DNA from: Actinomadura craniellae
Lineage (GTDB): Bacteria; Actinomycetota; Actinomycetes; Streptosporangiales; Streptosporangiaceae
Reading direction: 5' to 3'
NCBI RefSeq assembly: GCF_003289645.1
Contig: NZ_QLYX01000005.1
Location: 248,001 to 312,000 of the forward strand
DNA length: 64,000 nucleotides
Position 1 is the stretch's first letter. Every line of letters starts with the position of its first letter. The notes beneath the pieces were generated by a model, which was given only the letters and a program-made list of their open reading frames with translations, ran no database searches and had not been told where the DNA came from. Below are positions 43,036-51,000 of the stretch, one piece after another. Made by a program: the position numbers and the translations under genes.

Positions 43036-44085
43036 TTATTCACCGATGAGGTCGGCGAGCCTTTCAAAGAGGATTTTGGCATTGTCCGCAGCGGGGTCTT
43101 GGGCTAGTTCCCGAAGGGCTTCTCCCGCCTTGCGGAGACGGCGCTGGTCTTTGCACGCCATGATCAGGCCCCTTCGCCGTACGGCGGGGTAGGGGTTCGT
43201 CTGCCAGGGCATGGTGCGCCTTCCGAAGATGCGCTCCGAGAGCTGGGTCTGGGCTTGCGGATCATCGAGGATGGGCAGTTTGTCCAGCGTCTGGGCGAGG
43301 TCGTCTTCGACCCGCTGGGGCTCGCCGTCGCTGACCCGGGGTTTCGGCACCAGATCCGCGACGGCCGGGACGGGGACGGCCGGGCCGCCGGATTCCGCCC
43401 CGAGCCGTAGGAGCCTGGCGCAGATGTGCGGGTCCATGGGGCCGTCGGCGATGATCCGGCCCACTTCGGTCAGCGGCGCGGGACGGTGGGCCAGCAGGGC
43501 TGCGATCTCTTTCGCCTGCTGGGGGTTGATCAGCGGGGCGACCTGGGAAAGGAGGAGCAGCGACTCGTTCTCCTTGAGAGCGCCCAGCACGATCTTCCCC
43601 GTGTTCTGGCCGTCCCTGTCTCCGGCGTCCCCGGCGTCCCCGGCGTCCTTGGGGACGAGAATGACATGGGCCTCGGACGAGGGAAGGTGCTCGTTGAAAT
43701 CCGCGAAGCGCGACCGGCCTTCGAAGACGAACAGCCAGCCTCGCGAGGGTACGGGCCGGAGACCTGCCCGGGCGACCTCCTGGCCGATCCGTGCGCACTC
43801 CGCCGCCAGGTCGGCTCCGGCGGGGAACCACCAGATGACGTCGTAGCGGAGCGCGAACCGGTGCGTGTACTCCAGGGCGAGTTCGGTGCGGCCGGCCCGG
43901 GCCAGGCCCGGTTCGGCGATGATCGCCGCCGGCCCGTCCGTGACCATTTCGCTGAGGGCGTCGAGTTCGTCATCGCGCCCGCTGAAGAGGGGGTTGCGGC
44001 TCGGGCGCCGGCACACCGGTGGCTCTTCGAAGGGGAGTCGTGGCGGGCGGCTCAGGGGGCGGCCGCTGAAGGTGTGGTGTGTCAT
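43036..44085 (-). CDS. NB-ARC-like ATPase relic or regulator
   Basis: A 349-residue protein. FSGRDDELDALSEM, AIIAEPGLARAGRTELALEYTHRFALRYDVIWWF matches the start of the NB-ARC in the 35409 protein ([39 protein letters not shown]), but the P-loop Lys is Arg. It has no TPR. The C-terminus (VRRRGLIMACKDQRRLRKAGEALRELAQDPAADNAKILFERLADLIGE) is a helical domain, perhaps an adaptor. A run of DAGDAGDAGD marks an internal repeat. ATG 44085 overlaps the upstream tandem-TIR stop, so the two are coupled. It may sense without full ATPase activity. Confidence 0.75.
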   Translation of the reverse strand: MTHHTFSGRPLSRPPRLPFEEPPVCRRPSRNPLFSGRDDELDALSEMVTDGPAAIIAEPGLARAGRTELALEYTHRFALRYDVIWWFPAGADLAAECARIGQEVARAGLRPVPSRGWLFVFEGRSRFADFNEHLPSSEAHVILVPKDAGDAGDAGDRDGQNTGKIVLGALKENESLLLLSQVAPLINPQQAKEIAALLAHRPAPLTEVGRIIADGPMDPHICARLLRLGAESGGPAVPVPAVADLVPKPRVSDGEPQRVEDDLAQTLDKLPILDDPQAQTQLSERIFGRRTMPWQTNPYPAVRRRGLIMACKDQRRLRKAGEALRELAQDPAADNAKILFERLADLIGE

Positions 44086-45080
44086 CGCACGGCTTCGAGG
44101 AGTCTCTCGATCGTTTGCTGGTCTTCGGGGTCGAGCCGGATGGAGGTTCTCTCCAGGGTCTCGGGGAGGTGGGCCGACCCGGCGATCCGCACTTTGACGA
44201 TGCCCGCGGTGGCCCCGGGCACGTCCGCGAGGGCGGTCTCGATGTTCTCGCCCTCCTTGGTGTCGAGTGTCCGCGTGGGGGCGGTGAGGTACTGGTCGGA
44301 GAGCACCGCGATGACGCGTTTCCTGCCGTGCCCGGCGCGGGCGATGGCCTGCGACAGCGGCTCGCCCGCTCCGACCCGCCATCTGATCAGGGAGACCTCG
44401 TGGTTCGCCGGTTCGCTCTGGAGGAGGTGTGAGATCCATTCCGCCCAGGGCTGGTCGGCACCGACATAGCTGATCGCGACCTTCCGTGCTCCTTTGCTCC
44501 CTGGTTCGCTCTTGATGCCGGTGGGCGGGGTGGTGGGCACCTGTCCGGTAGGACGACGAAGCGGTTGCTCCTCGGGAATCGGGGAGAGCGCGGGAAGCGG
44601 CTGGGCGATCGCGGCGGAGACGAGTTCCGCCGTCCGCCTGACGGTGGCGTAGTAGCCGCCCGGTCCCTCGTTCACCTGCCTGCGCATGAGGTGGAAGATG
44701 CCGCTGTCGGCGTAGGGGAGGTCGTCGAAGGCCGTCCAGGGGGCGGGCATGGGGTGGAATGCGGGCGGAAGGGTGGGAACGGGGGTTTTCCAGCGCAGCG
44801 GTATGAGCGGAACGCCTGTGCCGGAGTGGGATGTCATGCGGCTGTTGAACAGCGACCAGTCGTGTTGACAGAGCGGGTCGGAAAGGTAGCTCTCGGAGAT
44901 CAGGGCGACCATCGCGGGAACGGAAGCCACTGTCGCGGTCCGTTCGCCGGTGGTGATGCGCCTTCCGAAGATGTGGGACCCACGGAGGGTGCGAAGCACC
45001 ATTTCAAGATCGTCATGAAAACGGCGAACCCAGTCGGTGTCCTCGCCCGCTGCACTGCTGGTGAAAAAGCAAGGTTCCAT
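44082..45080 (-). CDS. Tandem TIR-like protein (copy B)
   Basis: A 332-residue paralogue of the 33939 protein, beginning directly at the TIR (EPCFFTSSAAGEDTDWVRRFHDDLEMVL). The Glu site reads CQHDW, so Asp again replaces Glu. The second TIR-like domain starts KVAISYVGADQPWAEWISHLL and ends VIAVLSDQYLTAPTR. It is coupled to the NB-ARC-like gene and is divergent from the two-module gene at 45407, repeating the arrangement of copy A. Confidence 0.85.
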   Translation of the reverse strand: MEPCFFTSSAAGEDTDWVRRFHDDLEMVLRTLRGSHIFGRRITTGERTATVASVPAMVALISESYLSDPLCQHDWSLFNSRMTSHSGTGVPLIPLRWKTPVPTLPPAFHPMPAPWTAFDDLPYADSGIFHLMRRQVNEGPGGYYATVRRTAELVSAAIAQPLPALSPIPEEQPLRRPTGQVPTTPPTGIKSEPGSKGARKVAISYVGADQPWAEWISHLLQSEPANHEVSLIRWRVGAGEPLSQAIARAGHGRKRVIAVLSDQYLTAPTRTLDTKEGENIETALADVPGATAGIVKVRIAGSAHLPETLERTSIRLDPEDQQTIERLLEAVR

Positions 45081-45406
45081 ACCGCCTCACAATGTTCGCG
45101 GCGTGATACCTCAGTGTCGCGCCTGCGGCACTGGCTGGAGGCGCTCCTTACGCGACCATCCTATAAGACCAGCTTTGCTGCTGGTCGCTGCGATAAGTCG
45201 CTTTGCCTGCGGCGATTTCCCACACGCCCCGGTCGGGGATTTTGGATGCCCGAAATCGGTGATCCCTTTTTGAATCGATCCAAGATCTTTTCATGGCATT
45301 GTTGTGGGAACTTGGATATCCTCTTTCTGCCTTGGCCGGTGTGGCACCGGAGCGCGGCCTTCCGATCACGGGTCTCTCGGCCGCTCGTACCAGGGGAAGG
45401 AGCCGG
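45081..45406. other. Divergent intergenic region with shared 13-mer (copy B)
   Basis: About 326 bases, noticeably less GC-rich than the neighbours, between the tandem-TIR and two-module genes. TGGATGCCCGAAA at 45243-45255 is identical to 35222-35234. No gene is evident; the frame from 45293 joined to the two-module gene lacks conserved content. Confidence 0.5.
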
Positions 45407-46450
45407 ATGGCCGAGGATCCCAGCGCCGCTTTCTCCGTCGGCCAGGACCGTCCAGCGGTGAAAGAGACTCGCTATGGCTGGTTGGGCCCGCAATACGACA
45501 CGATCCGGCGTCAGTGTGATGTGACCCTCGGGAAAGGAGCATTGCACTACATCTCTTACAGCGTCGACGGCTACTGCTATTTCGCCACCGACATCCTTGA
45601 GGCCGACCGTCGGCTGGGCGGGCTGGAAGTGCCGGATGCCACGGCCGAGGCGCTCAGGCGGCACCTCCTGCGCACCTCCCGGCACCTGCGTTTCGTCATC
45701 GGGAGGTTAGACCACGCCATGCGGCCGCAGTGCGCCGGAAAGCTCCTGCGCGCGGCGTTCGACTCGGGTCACGGCGCGCTCCACTACTGCTCCGTCGCCG
45801 ATGACGACTATCTCGTGGGAGCCTGCCTCGCCGAGAAACTCGCCGCCGAGGCGGGGCCCGTCCTCGGCGCGCTCGCGGAAGCAGCACGACTTGTCCAGGG
45901 GTACTCCGGAGCGGCCACCAGCACGGTCACCGGGGAGGAACTCGCCCGTGCCGGCGGCAGCGTCCCGGACGTCAGGCGCTTCGTCCGGCGGTGGATCGGT
46001 TCGCTGGACGAGGACATCGCCGACCAGGCCGAGAACGTCCTCGACCCCCATGACGTCCACCATGTGGCGCTGTTTCGGGGAAGCGAGCCGTTGCTGGCGT
46101 CGGATCTCTTCGCCCACCCACGGATGGGAAGGTTCCTCACCCGTATCGACGCGCCGTCCAAACGCCGGCACCTCGCGCAGTTCGCCGGCCTCGCCCACGC
46201 CGTCGTGCGGCAGCTCGAGTTCGACCTCGCCCCGGCTCTCGGCAGCGACCTGGTGCGCACGGTGCTGGAGGCCGAGGCGGGAGCCTTCTATCACCTGCGA
46301 GTCAACGACGAGGCCGTGCTCGTGGGGCTCACGCTCGATCAGGCGAGCGTCGCGGCGGCCGGAGAACGCCTCACCGACCTCGCGAAACTCCTGCGGTTCC
46401 GGTTTCCGGGAGGACGCGTTCCCGCCCGGCCGGAATGGGAACGGCCATGA
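45407..46450 (+). CDS. Two-module protein of unknown family (copy B)
   Basis: A 347-residue paralogue of the 39362 protein: GALHYISYSVDGYCYFATDILEADRRLGG, RFVIGRLDHAMRPQCAGKLLRAAFDSGHGALHYCSVADDDYLVGACL, then DVHHVALFRGSEPLLASDLF and EAGAFYHLRVNDEAVLVGLTLDQASVAAAGERL. The two halves repeat each other. AAGGAG sits four bases before ATG 45407. Its stop overlaps the antiporter start (ATGA), so both belong to the transcript that leads to the precursor. Confidence 0.82.
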   Translation: MAEDPSAAFSVGQDRPAVKETRYGWLGPQYDTIRRQCDVTLGKGALHYISYSVDGYCYFATDILEADRRLGGLEVPDATAEALRRHLLRTSRHLRFVIGRLDHAMRPQCAGKLLRAAFDSGHGALHYCSVADDDYLVGACLAEKLAAEAGPVLGALAEAARLVQGYSGAATSTVTGEELARAGGSVPDVRRFVRRWIGSLDEDIADQAENVLDPHDVHHVALFRGSEPLLASDLFAHPRMGRFLTRIDAPSKRRHLAQFAGLAHAVVRQLEFDLAPALGSDLVRTVLEAEAGAFYHLRVNDEAVLVGLTLDQASVAAAGERLTDLAKLLRFRFPGGRVPARPEWERP

Positions 46451-47580
46451 CCGAGCGGCTGTGGGGCGTCCCACCATTCGTGCTGGGCTGCGGCTTCGCA
46501 CTGCTCGGCTACCTGCTGTCACTCGCCGTCGGGGCCGAGGGCCTCGCCGGAACCGGCTTCTACCTGGAGGCGGCCGGCCTGCTGCTCGCAGTCGGCCTGT
46601 ACGCGAGCACCTCGGCCATCGACCTCGCCGAAACACGCGAGCACCTGCGGACGGTCCTGCTCGTCGTGACCGTCGGAGTCGTTTTCAAGGCGGTCTTCAT
46701 CGCGGGCGTGATGTTGCTGTTTTTCCGTGACCCCCGCTACCTCGTGCTGGGCATCGCGGTCGCGCAGATCGACCCCCTCTCCGTGGCCGCCCTGCAGAAG
46801 AGCTCGCTGATGTCGGCGAGGGCGAAGTCGCTGCTGTTCGCGTGGGCCTCGTTCGATGACCCGATGACGGTTCTGCTGACCTTCTACTTCTCCTCCCTCG
46901 CCCTGAGCTGGTCGGGCGAGGAAAGCGGCCTGCCGACGGCGGGGGGTGACGGGCTCGGCTCGTTCGCCGCCGGGATCTCGGCGAACCTGGCGTTCGCCGT
47001 GCTGGCCGGAGCGTTGTGGTGGTTCCTGGTCCACCGGCGCGCGGCGGACCGGAAGAGCACCCTGCCGGTCTGGCCGTTCGCGGTCGCCCTGCTCGGCTTC
47101 GTGTTCCTCGCCGGGCACTTCTACCTGATGCTCGGCCTCGCTTTGATCGGCCTGTTCTGGCGGCCCGCGATCGGGGATCTCGTCGACCGTCTCGTCTTCT
47201 GGTGTTTCCTGCTGTCGGCGTTCGCCCTGGGATTGCTGCTCGTGGAGGGGGTCGACCTGCTCAAGGGGGTCGTCCTCGGCGTGGCGGCGTTCGCCGGGCA
47301 GGCCATCGTCAGCCTGGTGATGCCGGGCCGGGGTCTGTCGCGCGGAGACCGCGTCTTCCTTGCGATCGGCCAGCAGAACGGCATCACCGCCATCATTTTG
47401 GCGCTGACCCTACGCCCCGACTTCGAGGAGGCGGTGGCGATCATCGGCCCGGCGATCCTGGTCGTGAACCTTCTCCACTACGTGACCAACCGATGGTGGA
47501 CCCGGAGGATGGTCGCGGTCGCCGGGAAACCGGACATGGCGGGCGCGGGCGAAGAGGTCCCAGGACGTGAACGGACATGA
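46447..47580 (+). CDS. Cation:proton antiporter-like membrane protein
   Basis: A 377-residue protein with about eleven hydrophobic helices, resembling CPA-type Na+/H+ exchangers: AVAQIDPLSVAALQKSS carries the DP unit of the antiporter core, and SFDDPMTVLLTFYFS the second acidic patch. VFLAIGQQNGITAIILAL is in the C-terminal half. ATG 46447 overlaps the upstream stop. It sits 35 bases before the precursor. It might export the peptide's signal effect as an ion flux or simply maintain pH; neither can be read here. Confidence 0.78.
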   Translation: MTERLWGVPPFVLGCGFALLGYLLSLAVGAEGLAGTGFYLEAAGLLLAVGLYASTSAIDLAETREHLRTVLLVVTVGVVFKAVFIAGVMLLFFRDPRYLVLGIAVAQIDPLSVAALQKSSLMSARAKSLLFAWASFDDPMTVLLTFYFSSLALSWSGEESGLPTAGGDGLGSFAAGISANLAFAVLAGALWWFLVHRRAADRKSTLPVWPFAVALLGFVFLAGHFYLMLGLALIGLFWRPAIGDLVDRLVFWCFLLSAFALGLLLVEGVDLLKGVVLGVAAFAGQAIVSLVMPGRGLSRGDRVFLAIGQQNGITAIILALTLRPDFEEAVAIIGPAILVVNLLHYVTNRWWTRRMVAVAGKPDMAGAGEEVPGRERT

Positions 47581-47615
47581 TCTGTACTGGTAAAGCGGGC
47601 CTGAGGGGTCGTTAA

Positions 47616-47801
47616 ATGCGGGAAATGAATTCGGCGTACCCGGATCTGCTGATAGATCTACGCGACATCACACTCGAAGATTTCGAGAACCTGGACGAGT
47701 CGTGTCTGGCTCACGCGCTGCGGCGCCTGTTCAGTTCTCTGGACGCCGACCGGCCCACCTCCGCGTCGTTCCTGTCGGTGATCGTCGACGACCTTCCCTG
47801 A
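47616..47801 (+). CDS. FxsA-like peptide precursor with extended core
   Basis: A 61-residue precursor. The leader (LLIDLRDITLEDFENLDESCLAHALRRLFSSLDADRP) matches FxsA-type precursors: L-D-x-S-x-LA-x-ALRRL. The core is ASF52LS54VIVDDLP61. Classic family members end in F-x-S-x-x; here five further residues (VDDLP) follow F-L-S-V-I. Phe52 and Ser54 are the expected cyclophane partners. GAGGGG precedes ATG 47616. It is the last gene of the plus-strand group two-module/antiporter/precursor. Confidence 0.82.
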   Translation: MREMNSAYPDLLIDLRDITLEDFENLDESCLAHALRRLFSSLDADRPTSASFLSVIVDDLP

Positions 47802-48021
47802 GTTGCGAGATCGCTGATCCTTCACCTCGGCGGTCTCATCACGCCCCGTTCGCCACCACCGGCGGGCCGGCGCCTTCATGGATCTGCTACCGCTGAGGGT
47901 CCGGCCCTTTTCGGAGCGAGAGTTTCGGATTCGGTGCGGTGTCGGGATTGTTAGGTGGTTGGTCAGCAACTGTCAGTGGCGGATGAGACGATGAGAGTTC
48001 CGCTGTGGCTGGGGAGTGCGC

Positions 48022-51000
48022 GTGGTAACCGATTCCGTGACCCGTGAGCGCGTTGAGCACCTGTTCGATTACCTGAGTGCGCTGGCGCAGGAGGTCTACG
48101 CGAAGCCGGTCCGGCACATCGGGGAGCATGATCTGGCGTGTGCGCCCGACGAGGTGCCGGCGCATCAGGCGGTGCGGGTCGGGGCGGCGGCCGGGGACGC
48201 GTGGTTGCGGGTGGCGAAGACATCGAAGCCGATCCCGCCCGCGATGCCGCCAGAGCTGAAACGGCACTGCGCCGGGGTGATCCTCGGGGACCCGCATCGG
48301 CGTCCGGTCGAGCCCGCGGATCTCGCGGTGCGGGTGGGGCCGCCGACGGAGGAGGAACCCGATCCGGTGAGGCCGGTCCGGGTGGCGTTCGCGCGGTGGG
48401 TGGACGACGTGTGGGAACCCTGGGCGGAGCTCGCCCGGACGGCGGTGGCCGCCCGCACGCTGTACGAGTCGCTGTTCCAGCTGCGGCAGCGGGTCCGCGC
48501 CGATGAGGCCACGCACGAGCTGGTGTGGGGGCACGGAATCCTCGGCTGGAACTTCGGCGAGCAGCGGATCTGCCATCCGATGGTCGTCAGCCGCGTGAAG
48601 GTCGTCTTTGACGAGGAGAACGGGGAGCTGTCCGTCACGCCCGAGGGGCTGCCGGAGCTCGAACTCGACTGCCTTCAGGGCCTGGGTGTGCCCAACCTGG
48701 GGGAACTCCTCCAGGTGCAGAACGACCTGCGGGCCGAGGGATTCGACCCGTGGGACGCACGGGCGGACGTTGTCTACCGCAAGATCATCGCGCCGTTGGG
48801 GCTCGACACCGACGTCCGGCGGACGGACGAGCTGCCGCCGGTGGGCGCCTCGCCCGAGATGAGCGTGACGTGGCGGCTGTTCGTGCGGAAACGACGCGTC
48901 ATGTTCCTGCGGTTCTTCGACCAGTTGAAGAACGCCCTCGGCAACGAGGACGGGCTGCCCGCGCCCGTCGTCGCGCTCGCCGCGGGGGAGGGCGCGGCCC
49001 GCGGCGTCCACGGCGAGGCCGAGGAGCGGGCATGGGCCCCGGTCGCCGAGCAACTGCTGATGCCGCTGCCCGCCAATGCCGAGCAGGAGCAGATCGCCAG
49101 GAAGCTCGCAAGGCACAGCGGGGTGACGGTCCAGGGTCCGCCCGGCACCGGCAAGAGCCACACCATCGCCAACCTCGTCTCCCACCTCGTCGCGCACGGC
49201 AAACGTGTCCTGGTGACGGCCCACAAGGACCAGGCCCTGGCCGTGCTCCGCGACAAGATCCCCGCCGAGCTGCGCGACCTGTCGCTCGCCGTCCTCGGCT
49301 CCTCCTCCGCCGACATGACGGCCCTCCAGCGTTCCGTCCAGGCCATCACCGAAGCCGCCGACAACGTCGACGAGCACAAGGAGTCGGCCGCCACCGAGCG
49401 GCTGCGGGGGCGGCTGGACGAGATCGAGGCCGAGGTCCTGCGGCTCCGCAAGCGGCTGCGGCTCGCCCTCGAACGCGAACAGGACGTCCTCGAACTGAAC
49501 GGGCGGCAGCGGCGGGCGGCGGAACTCGCCGAGTGGCTGGCCGACAACGACGGCGAGCTCAACCGGATCCCCGACCGGCTCCCCCTCGGTGCGGCGAGCC
49601 CGCTGACCTCCGGGGAGCTCGGTGAGCTGTACTCCCTCGCCGGCCGGATCGACGCCGCCGACGCCGCCGCCTGCGCGTCCGACCTGCCGCCCACGCACAC
49701 GCTGCCGAGCGGCGCCGACCTTGCGCGCGAACTGGAGGAGCTGCGCCGGATCGCCGGGATTCTCCGCGGTTACGACGACTACGTCGCCGATCCGTCCCGG
49801 CTCGACACGATCACCGGCGAGGCCCTCGAAGAACTCGCCACCCACCTGAGCTCCACCGCCCGCTGGATCGAGCCCCTCGAACAGGACTGGCTCGCGCGCC
49901 TGCGCTCCCAGATCGTCCAGGACACCCACTGGATGCAGCTGTGGGCGGGCCACACCGCCCGGCTGCGGGCGGATGCCCGCATGGCCGCCGACCTGCGGGC
50001 CCGGTTGTCGGGCTGCCGGGTGGAACTGCCGCCCGGCCGCTCGCCGCGCGAGATCATCGCCCTGCTCCAGCAGGCGCTCCAGCGGTTCCGCGAGGGCCGG
50101 AAGGTCTCAGGCCTGACCCAGCGGAACCTCGCCCAGTTCCTGGGCCAGACCTCCATCGACGGCGAACGTCCCACCGAGGTCGAGGACATCGAGAAGATGA
50201 TCGCCTGGGTGGAGCTCGGCCGGCTCCGTGCCGCCTTCACCCGCCTGTGGCAGGACGAACTCGTCGTGGCGCTCGCCGCGCCGCCCGTCCCGGAGGGCGT
50301 TCCCGCCCCCGAGACCTGGATCGACGCCCGCTGCCAGGAGATCGAGTCGGCCCTCTCCTGGGAGAGCCGGTTCTGGCCCGACCTTCGAACGCGGATCGGC
50401 GGGGTCGTCTCGCTCGGCATGGTCCCGGTCCGGCCGAGCTCCGCCGACCTGCACCGGCTCGCCGAAGTGCTCGGTGCCCTCCGCGCCCGGGCGCGTCAGC
50501 GGCAGCTCGAGGACGGCCGGGCGCGGTTCCGGCAGAACGTCGCCGAGGCCAGGCAGCGGCCTGGCGCGAGCCTGCTCTGGGGTGAACTCCTCACCGCCTA
50601 CGACGAGCACGACACCGCCCGCTGGGACACCGCGCTCGCCACCTCGGCCCGGCTGGCCATGCTCCGCCCGCAGGTCGAGCGCATGAACGAGCTGACCCGG
50701 CGGCTCACCGCCGTGACGCCGCTCTGGACGCGGAAGATCCTTGAGTTGAGGGGCGACCCGTCGGTCTGCGGCGACCCCGGCGATCTTCCGCGGCTGTGGG
50801 AATGGCGGCAGTCCGAGACCTGGTTGCGCGACATCATCAACGCCGACGACCTCGCCGAGGTGCAGCGCAGGCTCGACACCGCCCAAGAGGAACAGCGCCG
50901 GGTCACCCTGGAACTGACGCGGCGGTCGGCCTGGCTGGCGATGAAGCGCAATCTCGGCCACACCCAGCGGCAGGCCCTCGTCGGCTGGCTCCAGACCCTC

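Noticed and set aside
42834-43049. 71-codon frame in the maturase upstream gap, considered as a second precursor
   Set aside because: It has no FxsA leader pattern and no F-x-S core.
47887-49953. 688-codon open frame on the minus strand over the helicase 5' end
   Set aside because: It mirrors the helicase codon pattern, with no recognisable domain; the plus strand has unmistakable SF1 motifs.
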